Made by a program: the position numbers and the translations under genes. Positions 1-11,488 of a DNA stretch of 64,000 bases are shown here, piece by piece. Position 1 is the stretch's first letter. The number at the start of each line of letters is the position of its first letter. The DNA is taken from contig JAHEWK010000008.1 of the NCBI GenBank assembly GCA_020740775.1, forward strand, positions 2,480,001 to 2,544,000. The letters run 5' to 3'. Origin of the DNA: Ilyonectria destructans (lineage: Eukaryota > Ascomycota > Sordariomycetes > Hypocreales > Nectriaceae). Below the pieces are notes generated by a model. That model was not told where the DNA came from. It saw nothing but the letters and a program-made list of their open reading frames with translations, and searched no databases.

Positions 1-163
1 AGTCCGCCTAATTCGCCACCGTCCTGCTTCATCCCTCCCCATGGTGACATGGATACGGGCAATGCCGTCAAGGACTGAGGCAAGGAGCTCAGAATCATCG
101 GGCTCTGAGGAGGCGACGGAGTGAGATTGATTTGAAAAGTGGCTGTGACCAACAACCGGATAG

Positions 164-895
164 AGTTCTGCAGATCGGGAGCTATGCGATCGTGTGGAAG
201 AGTCCCAACTGTCGTCGTCCTCTCGTGGTTGGGTCAAGGGGGGCGACGGAAGCATGCTGGAGGATTCAGAAACGGAGAAGCCCTGGGAATCAAGGGGGTG
301 TGAGGGGGTGTAGGGCTGAGCGGAGGGGATACTCCGGGAGGTGCCTGAGCTTTCGACTAGTTGTGTGGGGAAATGGTCCGGGGGGGGCGAAAGCAAGGCA
401 TGTCCCGCAGGCGATGACCCTGACGAAAATAGCTGAGGTGTGGTCGAGGATCCAAATGGGCGGTTGCGTGTGAAGATCAAATCAGAGCTCGATGTTGAGA
501 ATGTCGAGAATGAGTCCGCGGTGGATGGTCGATCGTCCTCTCCCGAGAAGTAAGCCACAGGTGGGATTATTGGTGAGATTGCGGGAGACATCGAATCTGA
601 TCTAACAGGAGGGTCACGTGTAATTATTAGATCAGAGCTTGAGGTTACGAAGCTCAAAAACGAATCTGCGGTGGATGGTCGACTGTCGTCACTCATGGGA
701 TACGGCGGAGGCTGGAGTTCTCGCACAGGTGGTATTGGAGGGGACATTGGATCCGGGGTGACTAAATTTGAGATATCGTATCGAGAATCAGAAGACCAGG
801 AATTTGAGAGAGCGCCTTGGCCGTCGGGAGGAGAGGCGGAAGCCGGTTGCGTCATGGAGGGTGAGGACCAGACCATGGCCACCCGCGGAGTGTAA
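164..895 (+). pseudogene. eroded reading frame, possible pseudogene
   Basis: One frame (codons starting at 164, 167 and so on) reads like protein for about 730 bp but is cut by in-frame stops at 311 (TAG), 317 (TGA), 434 (TGA) and 551 (TAA) before a final TAA at 893. The open stretches between stops are about 49, 38, 38 and 113 codons. Further upstream in the same frame are more stops at 122, 128, 146 and 161. The peptide is acidic and Ser/Gly-rich and contains a charged beta-like segment (LRVKIKSELDVE) that recurs 150 bp later. All four internal stops could arise from CAG, CGA or CAA by one C-to-T change, as expected of decay or RIP; that origin is inference. I do not recognise the ancestral protein. 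It could also be chance non-coding sequence, since no splice model was found that removes the stops. Confidence 0.35.
482..702 (+). repeat. imperfect 150-bp-spaced direct repeat
   Basis: The segment near 482-552 (starting TCAGAGCT, containing GCGGTGGATGGTCGA) recurs at about 632-702 with scattered substitutions. The offset is exactly 150 bp, so the two copies stay in the same frame and give related peptides sharing the core ESAVDGR. This looks like an old internal duplication of a coding repeat. Confidence 0.6.
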
Positions 896-942
896 GGGGG
901 CTGTTGTGAAGGCTCATAACGGCCATGATCTGGTTGAGCCAG

Positions 943-1611
943 TCAATTGTCCGAGACGAAGATTCCCTTGTGCCGATGAGTGGCCTCGACGACGGAGGTA
1001 TAGAGACCGAAATCTGCAATACAAGTTAGCCGGCGGAATCGAAGACGACGTGAGAATGTTGAAGGGAGGGCACGACAACATCAGCTCAAGACTCTAAGGT
1101 CTGGAAAGCCAATGGAGGCTCAGGGGAATGAATATTCGCAACAGGGGTTTCCATGATGGCGGGGGTAAGAAGCACAATGACGCGAGAATTTGATGATCCG
1201 CCTAATTAGAGTCAAACTTAAACTTACCCACGGCAGTTCCAAGGTCCTTCGAAGTCAGTACTTTGATCGAGAGGTCAGGATTGACCTTGCCGATGACCTG
1301 GACGGTACTTCCATTGGCGAGATGGGCATCCTAAGCAGATGTCAGTATTCGCGGCATAGTGTCAGGGATGCACTGGGCCGCTTCCACGGCTGTAAGTGGC
1401 TCAGAGTCCCGAAATCCGAGATTTCGGGATCAGACTAGAGGTGCCGAGTGCCACTTACCCGGTTCAGCAGCACCGTGACGGTTCCATCGGAGTCCAGAGT
1501 GGCCTGGTCGCCTCGCAGCTGCGTGACCTTGCCGACGAGCATGACGACGCGCCCGACGAAGCTGTCGAGGTAGGAAGCGGTGATTCGCGGGGTAGAGAGT
1601 TGCTCAGCCAT
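943..1611 (-). CDS. RFA3: replication protein A subunit 3 (RPA14-like)
   Basis: Smallest subunit of the heterotrimeric single-strand DNA-binding complex RPA, used in replication, repair and recombination in the nucleus. Three exons: 1611-1459, 1330-1228 and 1013-943, joined across GT-AG introns of 128 and 214 nt, giving 108 residues. That is the usual size of the family (a single OB fold). The N-terminus (MAEQLSTPRITASYLDSF) and the following V-GKV-QLRGDQA segment match the RPA3 OB-fold start; exon 2 carries VQVIGKVNPDLSIKVLTS, and exon 3 gives the C-terminal helix (VVEATHRHKGIF). The third exon is short and lies downstream of a tempting false stop that appears if intron 2 is read through. 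The ATG at 1611 is the first in frame consistent with the family. The identification is confident; exon 3 rests on frame and family fit. Confidence 0.85.
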
Positions 1612-4196
1612 GGTTAGTTTTGGCGGCGATTTGAGGTCGGCAGAGAAAAGAAGAACGGCTAGGCGTAGGATGCCTGAAGAGGTATGATGAGAAGGTCTTG
1701 CGCGATCGCAACTGGAAAGACGAATGTAGTGTCGTTTTTGGAGGAGTCTGGCGGGGTGCTTCAAAGTTCTGGTAGCGGGGCAGGCACCAGGGCGCGTTTG
1801 CAGCGCATCGCGAGGTCATGTGATGGGTTGAATTGCCGACTGGCCAAGCATGCACGTGATCTTGCACGTGCATCTGACGACATCTTTTGGGGGATGCATA
1901 GGTATTCCCAACGGCAAGTTGGTTGGCCAATGAGGCCGGGAATGGCCCGCCCATGATGGATGGCCGTTGGCGAATCACCAGCACAATGGACGACATCGTC
2001 CACGCACCGGTTTCGCCACGGCCACAATGGCCTTGTTTCTGGTCACAAGCCGTGATTCCACTTCGGAGTCGTGTCCGTGTCCGCTGAAACTCTGCAGGCT
2101 CTGGAGTTCAGGCAGTAAAGCGACTGGATCGCCAAGGCCCATCGGTAACCGTGCTCCCGAGCAGGCCTGCCCTCCTCTACTCCGTAGCCTGTCACTATTC
2201 CCGTAGCCTGATCGGCGGGGCGAGAGCTCCAGTGGAGAACCCCTCCCTAGCTCAAGCTCGAAGCATTACTCTTTGGTCCCTCACACGGTGCATGGTTGGG
2301 TAGTTGCCAACAGGCAGAGGGCTGTGGCGCCGCTCTAGTACGCGGCATTCTAGCCACGGCAGGCTTAGGTGATGTTACAAGTTGATATCCAGAGGGCAGG
2401 TCGAGCGCCCGGGATGAGAGGCGAGACGTGCCGCTGTTCCCTGACTTTCGGTTATTTTCTGTCATGCAACATGTAAGTTGGATGGAACCAGGAAAGTTTG
2501 CTCCGCCCTGAAACGCCGGCTGCTGTTTACAGGTAAGATTATCCCACCAGCTTGCCATTACATACGCGTCGGGTGGTAGCGATGTCTCGTGGACATCAGA
2601 GACTGGATGCTGGATGCCGCTGTCACAGAACCCTCACGCCGGAGGTGGGCCTTGCTGCGAGAGATCCAAGGATCCATGGTTCGAGGGGGACCCTAACAGG
2701 GGGGGTTGCGTTGCGTCCGTAGCCTCCGTGGTGGCTAATAATCCGTGCTAATAAAGCCAAGTCTGCCCAACAAGTAAACCTACAGTAGCATAGCCTTCGC
2801 TAGCGCTGCAAGCAATCCAATATCCCCTGCCAGCCATCCATCCACCCGTACAACCCTCTTTATATCCCATTCTTTCGTCTCTGACCTGTATATTTTATTT
2901 ATTTTTTCTTGATCGGTTTGGTATGCTGCTGTGTGGCCCCTGTTCACCCAGCCAGTCCACTCGACCGAATATCCTGCCTCACGTGAATGCGAAGCGTCGC
3001 CCGACCATCCGTCAGCCCAGGATCGCGTCTAAGCCGATGCCCTGGTCACTCCATGCGCTCCACTCGTCCTTGCCTGTCAGGGAAACTCGATACCGGCTCA
3101 CGCTCAACATAAACCTCACTACCTGCCATACCCTTACATCAAGGTTTAGGTAAGTTGGGTTCACCAGTGCTCAACTTGGCAGGTCAAGTCCATGTACGCT
3201 TGTTATAACCACTCGTTTCCCCGGATCGGGTATCGGAGCTCCCCCTTACCCTGATAGTCTCGTGCATTTATCTGCATAGACATGGTTTCTACCTGCGGCC
3301 AGTGTCCCAGCCGCTCCTCGGCTTATGTCCGACTTCCGCCACTTGATTACCAAAGTGCAGGATAAAGTGCAGAGGGGAAACGCCCGTTGTTCACTGCGTC
3401 CCACAGTCCTGCCTGTTTTCAGTTCCCTTCCCACAAGAACCAACTGAGGTGGCCGTCGCTGGTTGGCCGCGTCCCCTCGTTCAGATACCGCTGTCGTCGA
3501 GGTATTTTGAGCAGAGTACTTGTTGTTACTATGCCCCCGCTCGGATTCTAGTGCTCTGCCTTCCACATGTTCTCATGGGACCATCGCCCATCCAAGTTTT
3601 GAAGTTGCACAAAGAAAAGAAATTAACAAAAAGAAAATAAGAAGAATCTGACTTATCCTGCTAATTAGCAGTATCCCTGAGGGTTGTAGCTGTGAACTGT
3701 CCACCTGTTGGGGGTTCTCCGGGAATGATCCAGCCAAGCCGGCTGTCGTTCCCGTGTAGCAATCCGCCACCAGCGTTCAACTTGCATCCCTCCCCTCTAT
3801 TACACTCTTCCCTTCTCCCAAACCAAATCCTGTACCTGGGGGGAAGAGATACTCCAGTCATCGACGCTCATCAAACGACTTGCTTCTACACGCCTATGAT
3901 CACCGCGGCGAGCTAGTCCAGGTTCGCTCCAGGTTCGCAAACAGCCTGATCTCGTGTTCTTATCGCCCCCGAACGAGCTGAGCCCTCGGAGCTCACCATC
4001 TCCAACCCAAAAATACAGCAGTCTGTAAGCTTTGACCTCACTGCTGCTACGGCGAGACCTCCAACCAACCCCGCAACCGAGCTCTCTTAGCTCTGCCGCC
4101 ACCCGACAGCGATCGGAACCGCCGGTGCTCGTTAAACCAACGACCATCAAAGCGGAGATCCACGCCGACAAGAAAGGATTTGTGACCAAGACGGAG
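1612..4196. other. intergenic, no supported gene
   Basis: About 2.6 kb between the 5' end of RFA3 and the start chosen for the bZIP gene. Short open frames on both strands lack ATG starts, domain-like sequence or plausible splicing. The right part (about 3200-4196) is probably promoter and 5' leader of the bZIP gene, with a polypyrimidine character near 3780-3840. Confidence 0.5.
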
Positions 4197-5242
4197 ATGG
4201 ACCCCAGAAGGCACAGTATTGATGGAAGCGGGAGCTTTTGGGATGTTGGCTTCGGTTCAACTCGGACTGTCAGTGTCGATTTGGATATTGACCCTCTGCT
4301 CAGCCTCACTTCTTGCTCGGACGACATGATGACTTCTCCCATCTGGAATCCCACTTTGGATCAGCAAGCTGGGTTCTTCGATGCAACGTTTGCTGGCGCT
4401 GCCGTGCATGATGTGTTGCCAACAGCCATCTCGAGCAGCAGCCACTACACGCGGTCGCAGTCAGGAACAATCCCGAGCGAATCGATCATGGGGGCATCCC
4501 GAACCTCAAGCCAGTCTTCTGCCCCATCTTCCCATGCCCCATCACCAGAAAAGGGGAAAAAGACCAGTCGAGGCAAGCAGCAACGTCAGCGACCAGAAAT
4601 CCAACCCCAAGGCCACGCCACCGGACGACGGGCGCAAGAGCCATCGCAGCCATCAAAGGTCAAAGAAGAGGAGGTCGAAGACGAGTTCCAAAGCGAGGGG
4701 GATGAGGAAACAAAACGAAACCATTTCTTGCAACGTAACAGGCTTGCAGCGTCCAAGTGCCGACAGAAGAAAAAGGAGTGGGTGAACAATCTGGAAGTGA
4801 CCAAGACGGGATTGGAACAACAGAACTTAACCCTGCAAATGGAGAAAAGAGAGCTTTCTGATGAAGTCAGTCGGATGAAGCATCAACTGATGTCTCATTC
4901 TGATTGCAACGACGCCAACATCGACCTGTGGATCGAAAACGAAGCTCGTAGGGTTGTCGAAAACTCTGTCCAGCGACGCAGCAGCACAACAGGGCTTTGC
5001 GATACTGGCCTTTGCAGCCATAGCTACCATCGCTTGAAGGGTATGTTACTATTCCCCGTCCAGGAGTATTTGATGGATCCTTTCCTAGAAGTTGATGGTT
5101 AACGGGTTGCCGAGTGGATGACAACAAGCTGATTCAATGTTGTACAGATCGAACGTCTTCTCGATCAGACGCGACTGAATCACCCAGCGCCGACATGAAC
5201 TACGATTACATGCCCGCCGGCATGTTTCAATCCGAAGCTTAG
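4197..5242 (+). CDS. ATF/CREB-type bZIP transcription factor
   Basis: DNA-binding regulator of the fungal ATF/CREB class (stress, development or sexual-cycle control in relatives). Two exons, 4197-5040 and 5148-5242, with a 107-nt intron (GTATGT...ACAG), give 312 residues. The basic region is at about 180-193 (RNRLAASKCRQKKK), followed directly by the leucine zipper (about 200-231) and the family-typical LMSHSDCND-NIDLWI segment. Splicing the last intron replaces a spurious tail with one ending ADMNYDYMPAGMF, a C-terminus that recurs in this family, which supports the model. The N-terminal half is Ser-rich and disordered, with acidic stretches. The reading frame stays open upstream to 4032, but only from a TTG; a 5' exon above 4197 cannot be excluded. 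Which ATF paralogue this is cannot be settled from the sequence alone. Confidence 0.85.
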
Positions 5243-6610
5243 ACATGAGCTGGATGACGACGTGCGCAAAGCCCCTGTTTGCCAGCGCAGAAGGGACATG
5301 GGCATTTCCGTCCTTGATCGAGGCACTCAAGTACGTTGGCTGCAGAAAGTTGGAAAATAATCATTCTTTCTTTTATTCCAACACATCTGCTTCCTATTCT
5401 TGCTCGGCTGCCTCCGATTGAGTATGGACGTTTGATTTTTGTGTGCCACGGCTTCACCGACCGAAAAGGGAAACTGTTCCCAGTCTGGGATATTGGAGCT
5501 CGATAACGGCCGATGGGAATATGAATAATGAGGAAAGGATAGAACATGCTGGAACGTGATCGGAGTACGGGACCCGGGATGGAGCACACGGATCAGGACT
5601 CCAAAAAAAAAATTGCTTCTGCAGTTCATGCTTTGGCATGCCCTAGCGACTGGAATGGTTGGAGCCCCGGAAGAAAGAAGGAGGATATTTTGGACTAGGA
5701 CACATGACGGATAATGACTTATATGACTCGGTTGGAGCCGACGGATTGTTGCTTGGTGGGATTGCTCCTTGGTTTCTGGCCTTGCTGGAACGGGTAAGCG
5801 CGTGTGGCATTGGCACGAGTCTCCGGTCCCAGGATTCGAGATTAAAGGAGGAGTCAATTTTCTATGTTAGGGTGAGGAAGGACACTTTTCCTGACTGTAT
5901 TGATATGATGGACGGATGGGTGATGGTTGGGAGCCGCCCGATGGCGGTCCGGGCTTTAAGTTATAAAGCCTCGGGTTTGGACCAAATGAGGAATCGAGTG
6001 AGTTGCCACCCTTGCAGATTGCGTTTCCTCCTCAATGCCATCCATTGGTTTCGATTGGTGTGCTTCTTGTGCCGTTAGCCAGCCGATTGCTCACGATTGC
6101 TCCCAACAGTGACATTCGCAGGGAGCGACAATTCTGGCGAAGACTGCTAGATCATTGGTCTATTGCATCATGGCCGGCCTTGAAGCTGAACCGACACCGT
6201 CGCCGGGATTGTTTGCGGTCCCGAGTCCGCGGGTGCCGACTCTGGAGTCCGCGGGGAATTACTCTAAGGAATTACATCCATCAGGAGATGAATGTCCGTC
6301 ACTCGCGAGTGCAGCCTCAGGCACTCATCGATCGATTTCGGTGACCATGTTTTGTCCGTATTGCCGTCGTACGCAAAACCGCAGACCGACATACAAAGTA
6401 GTCGTCCCCCATCGAAAGCCGTCCCGTCGTATTCCCACCTTTCTCGCGAATCCGAAAGCGATTTACGACGTTCCAAATTCCACGCTTGGTCTGCACACGC
6501 GGGACGGAAACGAACCCCTACTAGGTTGTCACAACTGAGAAGGGAAGTCCGACAACCGGCCGGTTCTTTATTTTCTACCTTTATTTCTAATTGGTCTAAA
6601 TCGAACGAAT
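5243..6610. other. intergenic / 5' leader of zinc-cluster gene
   Basis: Holds the bZIP 3' flank and the leader of the next gene. Minus-strand frames near 5327-5857 start only with TTG and have no domain-like content. One ATG-initiated plus-strand ORF (6170-6538) is listed separately. Confidence 0.4.
6170..6538 (+). CDS. uncertain ORF or long uORF upstream of regulator
   Basis: ATG-initiated frame of 122 codons, ending 72 bp before the ATG of the zinc-cluster gene and in the same frame as its first exon. The first 60 residues are Pro/Ser/Glu-rich; no domain is recognisable. A second frame (about 6292-6600) is also open and could be joined across a short GT-AG interval, but it would overlap the regulator start. 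It may be a translated uORF that tunes the downstream gene, or nothing. Confidence 0.2.
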   Translation: MAGLEAEPTPSPGLFAVPSPRVPTLESAGNYSKELHPSGDECPSLASAASGTHRSISVTMFCPYCRRTQNRRPTYKVVVPHRKPSRRIPTFLANPKAIYDVPNSTLGLHTRDGNEPLLGCHN

Positions 6611-8122
6611 ATGCCGTCCCCTTCCACACGGCTTGGCCACCGGAAGTCGCGAAAAGGGTGTCTTCGTTGCAAGGCACGACACGTCAAGGTGAGGGTTGCT
6701 CGCGCAGGCTGCTTTGTTTTCCCTGGTATCAAGTAGTTGCCCAATTGAGCTCGTGCTGAATATTTGCCGCAAATAGTGTGACGAACTGCGCCCTTGTAGT
6801 AATTGCGTCCGATTCGACATTGCTTGCAGCTTGACTCTAAATCCTGCGCCACATGCTACTGTGGGATCTGTTGGTCAAACGACTCCAGCAACACCATCAT
6901 TGGCGTCAACCGCAACGCCAACAATAGCAACTCAGCCACAAGCGCACCTGGCAGGCCATAGCACCGCTTCTCCGTCACCGAGACAGGAGCAAGCCGATAC
7001 TCTGCCGCCGGCCCGCAGAGGCTCAGCTTCCAGTGCTGTGAATCCTCCCCAAGACTCGGCATCCCCTGTGCCAGTACCCCCTCCAACCCCGGCGAGCTTG
7101 GTTGATGGCGAAACTTGTCAACAATTCTCTCCAAGTTGGATGCAGAGCCTGAGGCTTCTCCACCATTACAGCACTGTCGTCTACCCGGCGCTCGGCCGCG
7201 ATGAGACGACCGTGACGCTATGGAAGACGGTTGTACCTGAGATCGCCTTCTCTCATGTAAGTCACTCGGTGGAGGTCAGCATCTTATCAGGTTCTAATTT
7301 TATACGTAGGAGTTTCTCATGCATGGATTACTCGCCATGTCGGCACTGCATTACGCTCACAGCCACCCGGAACAGCGGAAACAATATGTCCTCGTATCAT
7401 CATACTATCAGAACCTTGCTCTGCAGTATTTTGCAACGCGGCTTCATGATATTAACGAGGAAAACTGCGAGGCCTTTTTCCTCCTTTCTACATTCATCTT
7501 CATAATAACCATGTGTTCGATTGCAGATCCGCAAGACTTAGATACGCCTATCTCTCCACGCGATATCGCCCAATCGTTCACGCTTTTGCAGGGAATCAAG
7601 ACCATCCTCGGTTTCAGACCATTGGCAAGATGGAGGGAACAGGGGCCGCTGGCGCCACTACTACAAGCGTGGGCACCTGTCAAGCCAACGCATTCCGGGC
7701 CATTCTTGGTGCAAATGGACCGGGTCTCTAATCTCGCCAGAGATATTGACCCATCCTTCGAGGTCATCAACCCCCAGTCGTCCTGTTTGTTGGCTATCGA
7801 ATCTCTCAGAACCACCTACCATTCTACAAATGTAGAGGATAACGGAAAAAGCATCTCACGTCGCATGTGGCTCTGGCCAATCACTTTGACGAATATATTC
7901 ATCGAGCTGATCGATAATAATCACCCCGTTGCACTTATTATCCTGGCACACTTTGCGGCACTGGCTCGGCCATTTGAGCGGCAAGATTGGGTTAATCAAG
8001 GGTGGAGTAGGAATATTATAGAGGCAGTGTCGCGAAGTTTGGGTGAGGAATGGCAACAATGGATGGCCTGGCCTCGGCGATCTGTACAGGAGTGCATTGA
8101 TGTGGATGACATGGATGTATAG
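6611..8122 (+). CDS. Zn(II)2Cys6 transcription factor, UPC2-like
   Basis: Fungal binuclear zinc-cluster regulator. Three exons (6611-6688, 6777-7256, 7310-8122) give 456 residues. The cluster is complete only after splicing: Cys17 and Cys20 in exon 1, then Cys27, Cys33, Cys36 and Cys43 in exon 2 (CX2CX6CX5CX2CX6C), with basic residues around RKSRKGCLRCKARHVK. A Ser/Thr/Pro linker (about 45-120) leads to a helical activation region like that of sterol-uptake (UPC2-type) regulators, with the marker EFLMHGLLAMSALH just after intron 2. Its 3' end lies 241 bp from the 3' end of an MFS transporter on the opposite strand, so regulator and transporter are convergent neighbours. The target genes are unknown; control of the adjacent pump is only a guess from context. 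Confidence 0.9.
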
Positions 8123-8363
8123 CACCTTAATATCGTGGAAATAGATAATTGGCCGCGCACTACTGCAATATCCAGATCGTGACATAGTGTAAGAATCTAG
8201 TATTAATCTATCCTTGCTTCAATACGAGAAGTTCAAATGACTCTAGTATCCAACCGGCCAGTGTATGGTTTACAGCAGATGTAGTCAGCCCAGCTCCAAC
8301 AAGTAGTAAATACAGGCCCAAATAATTAGAAAATCGGACAGTGTACAAAGAAGGCTAGGTAAG

Positions 8364-9949
8364 TTACAGATCGCTCATCTTGAACTTCTTCCTCAACTTC
8401 TCGCCAAATCGCACAATGAGGAATGGTATTGGGATGAGAGCCACAGCGATCAGACCGAGCATAGTGTTCCCCCATCCCAGGCCAAGAGCGTCGTACATCC
8501 TCAGCGCAAAAATCGGAAGGATACACCCGGCAATCGATCTTATAACGGTATTCGCGGCGAGGGCTGAAGCGGCGTACATCTCGTAGGCATCGACAAGGTA
8601 GACGCTGACGGCCATAAAGCACATCAAGTTGCCTAAACGATTAGCTCCTCGCCGTCCATTGAGGGTAGTAGATACATACCAACACCAATAATACACAGCC
8701 CAATAATCGGGCCCATCCAGTGCGTTTCATAATCCGTGGTCCATCCGTAGATGAAAAAGCCAATGGGCATGATGATTGCTCCAGCTGGAAGAAGCTTGAG
8801 GCGAACTTCAGGCTTTGCCTGGCCATGCTCTTCCCCCATGTGCTTTTTAACTTCTTTCGCGCTGTCCTGTGCAAACCAGATCATGCCGATAAAGGATCCA
8901 ACTCCAAGTCCGAGATATACAAGCCCACTGGCGCTTGTGCTAAAGTTGTAGGACTTTTTGAAGACGTAGGGGACAGAAGTGAAGAGGATATATAGGTAGC
9001 CATATATCACAGCTATGTATAAGGCGAAGACCGTGCAAATAGGAGAGAATATTAGCAGCTTGATTGGACGGACAATGGATCGTTTGAAGAGCTCTGGACG
9101 AGTGCCGCATGTATCCAGCTTTGAGCGAAGGAATATGTTGCCAGTCTCTTTGCGTAAGCGTGCAGCCTTCCGGGCCAGAATGATGGGAGCATAACTCTCC
9201 CGCATCAATAAGAGCATTGCGATAGAAATAGTGCCGCTCACTATGGCGACAACCCAAAAGACCCATCGCCAGCCCTTTGCATCTGTCAAGAACCCCCCAG
9301 CAACAGGTCCAATGATGGGGCCAAGCAACGGGCCTATACTGAAGGCAGCCATAACAGCCCCTCGCTCCTCCTGAGAAAATATATCGGCTATACTGCCTCC
9401 GCCGTTTGTGAGGGGGGCTGAACCAAAGGACCCTGCGAAGAAGCGAAAGACGATGAGTGCATCGAGTGAGGGAGCGACGGCGCAGGCCACTGTGAAAGCG
9501 ACAAAGCACACGTTGCAGACATGGTAGACTGGCACGCGCCCGTACATTTCAGACAAGGGTGCGAGTACCAGAGGCCCGACGGCAAACCCAAGAACGTAAA
9601 CAGAGACGACGAATGCGGCCAACTCGGTGTTGCTGCTCTTGAAGTCTATCATGAGATCCTGGACGCCAGGTGCGAAGATGGACGATGCCAGAGGAGTGAC
9701 AAAGGTCACAAGACTGATGAGCCCCCCGTTGGTGTATTTCTGCCAATTCGGCCAGTTGTATGGGTTTTCGGGGTCGTTTTCGCCATCCCACCACACCAGG
9801 CCGTCTTCGTCGAGCCAGGGGTTGCCTTCGGTGTCACTCTGGGCGGACGGGTCATTGGAGGGTTTCTCGGCGGGCTGGGATTCGACTGGTTTCCTGTTTG
9901 ACGAAGACCTTTGAGTTTGTTCAGTCCCCGACGGCTGGAGATTTCCCAT
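8364..9949 (-). CDS. MFS drug/polyamine transporter (DHA1 family)
   Basis: Plasma-membrane proton antiporter of the major facilitator superfamily, 12-TM DHA1 type (multidrug, polyamine or toxin export in relatives). Two exons, 9949-8680 and 8632-8364, with a 47-nt intron (phase 1), give 512 residues. Seen: an acidic cytosolic N-terminus with the NPENPYNWP-type motif before TM1, the loop 2-3 signature PLSEMYGRVPVY, motif C in TM5 (GPIIGPVAGGF), and the C-terminal YAASALAANTVIRSIAG motif created by splicing. The open frame runs further upstream to 10057 but starts there with GTG, so the ATG at 9949 is used. Substrate cannot be predicted. It is convergent with the zinc-cluster regulator. Confidence 0.9.
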
Positions 9950-11488
9950 CTCTAGATCCTGGGGGTTTGGGTTGTGGGAGACGGCATCTGACACTTTTTT
10001 GGTTAGCCGGTTGGCCCCCCTGCTGACAGATTTGTATTTCTGCTTTCCCAACTTCACAGATGGGCATATGGACTTCTAGAGACCCTGGACACCAGGATAT
10101 CATAGGTTCGAACTAACCGTGTATTGGTTGTGTGGATCCTCGAGAGTCGGACATTCTTTCGTACGGGTTGGAGGGATTCATGGCAAGCCGATAAGAGAGA
10201 TGGAACCAAGAACAGAGTGAGAAGCAAGATCAACATTTTAAAGGCGGTTAAAGTACACAAAAGCAATCAGCCATCTCAACTCCAGATGTCTAAACCCATG
10301 CATGGCAATAACACGAGACCACAAGTCAGTCCAGAGATCGATTCGAGGTACGAATCCGAATCCGTTACCCAATCAAAGCAAGCCAAAGCCCATCTTCGAC
10401 CTTCGGGAACTAGGATCCACCAATATCCGCAATACGCAGACAGGGGTATCTTGGGCTTAGTGCCGTACATCGCATTCGCATATCGTATTTCTTCCAACCC
10501 TACTCTAATCTAGATTACTAGGACCACCACGCAGGGGCCTGGCGTCGTCTGGGACATTCTTGGCGAGATCGCCTCCATTGAACTAAGCCGAGAGGACAAC
10601 CGATAGGATGGGATCACTGTCGAGTCGACCGGGGGTCAAGCTCATTGGTCCAAGGACCAGCTCGGCGAAAGCCATGCCATGTGCGGGCTTTCGGGAGAAC
10701 TTCACAGTGAACCCCGAGGGGAGGCGGAATGCCGTCGGTTATTAATAACTAAATGGGGCATTCAAACTACTCGGAGTGAAGATGCCTACGTTGGTCAAGG
10801 GGACTAATTTGACCCCATTACGGAGTATAGTGTATGGCGGCGCCGTATAAGGGACTCATCGAACACTCTCAACTTCAGACGTACAGAGGAAAGCATAAAG
10901 TTCTGGTCCAAAATAATGTATCTATTTTATTACATTTAAGACTTTTTTATTTACTTTAGGGTCAAGCTTAAAGATCCTTATACTTACTCTAACCCTAACC
11001 CTTAAGATGGCAACATATTATACCTTGATGAAGATTAGATACCGTAATGCAGATTCATGTTGCATATCTAGTACAATCATTTGGATCAGGACTTTGTGCA
11101 TCCCACTGTACCTGCACCTGGTGATCTGCTGGAATGCCATGTCATGGATCTATAATGACAATACCATGCGCTTCCTAACCGGTGTTGAACTCCGAGATCT
11201 CGGTCTGTGCAGGCAAGTCGGGGGCTAGTTGCAACCAGAGCACCGGCGGGATACGACCCTTGGTACTCTCTCCGTTGCTTTGGCGCCCGCTTAACAAAGG
11301 GCAGTCCATACACCAGTCTTTAGCAGATAGTTGGGTCGACAATTATGCCACAAACACATTTGCATGCTTCACGACAAAGATTTTGGGGTGAACAAAGTTG
11401 AAGATTTTGATTGCGGCGCCCGCCCTTGGTACTCCTACATAGAGGCCGTCGTCTAAATGTACAATGATATGATACACAAGCTCCCCGC
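9950..11488. other. intergenic, AT-rich patch, no gene
   Basis: About 1.5 kb between the MFS start and the MRPL35 stop. The part at about 10880-11060 is clearly AT-rich compared with its surroundings, with T-runs and ATTTA-type words, and may be an old degraded repeat. The open frames here have no domain signal. Confidence 0.5.

Noticed and set aside
5327..5857. 176-codon minus ORF after the bZIP gene
   Set aside because: TTG start, overlaps the bZIP 3' flank, no domain.
10989..11005. Telomere-like CTAACCCTAACCCT
   Set aside because: Only two units inside ordinary intergenic DNA; not enough to call an interstitial telomere.
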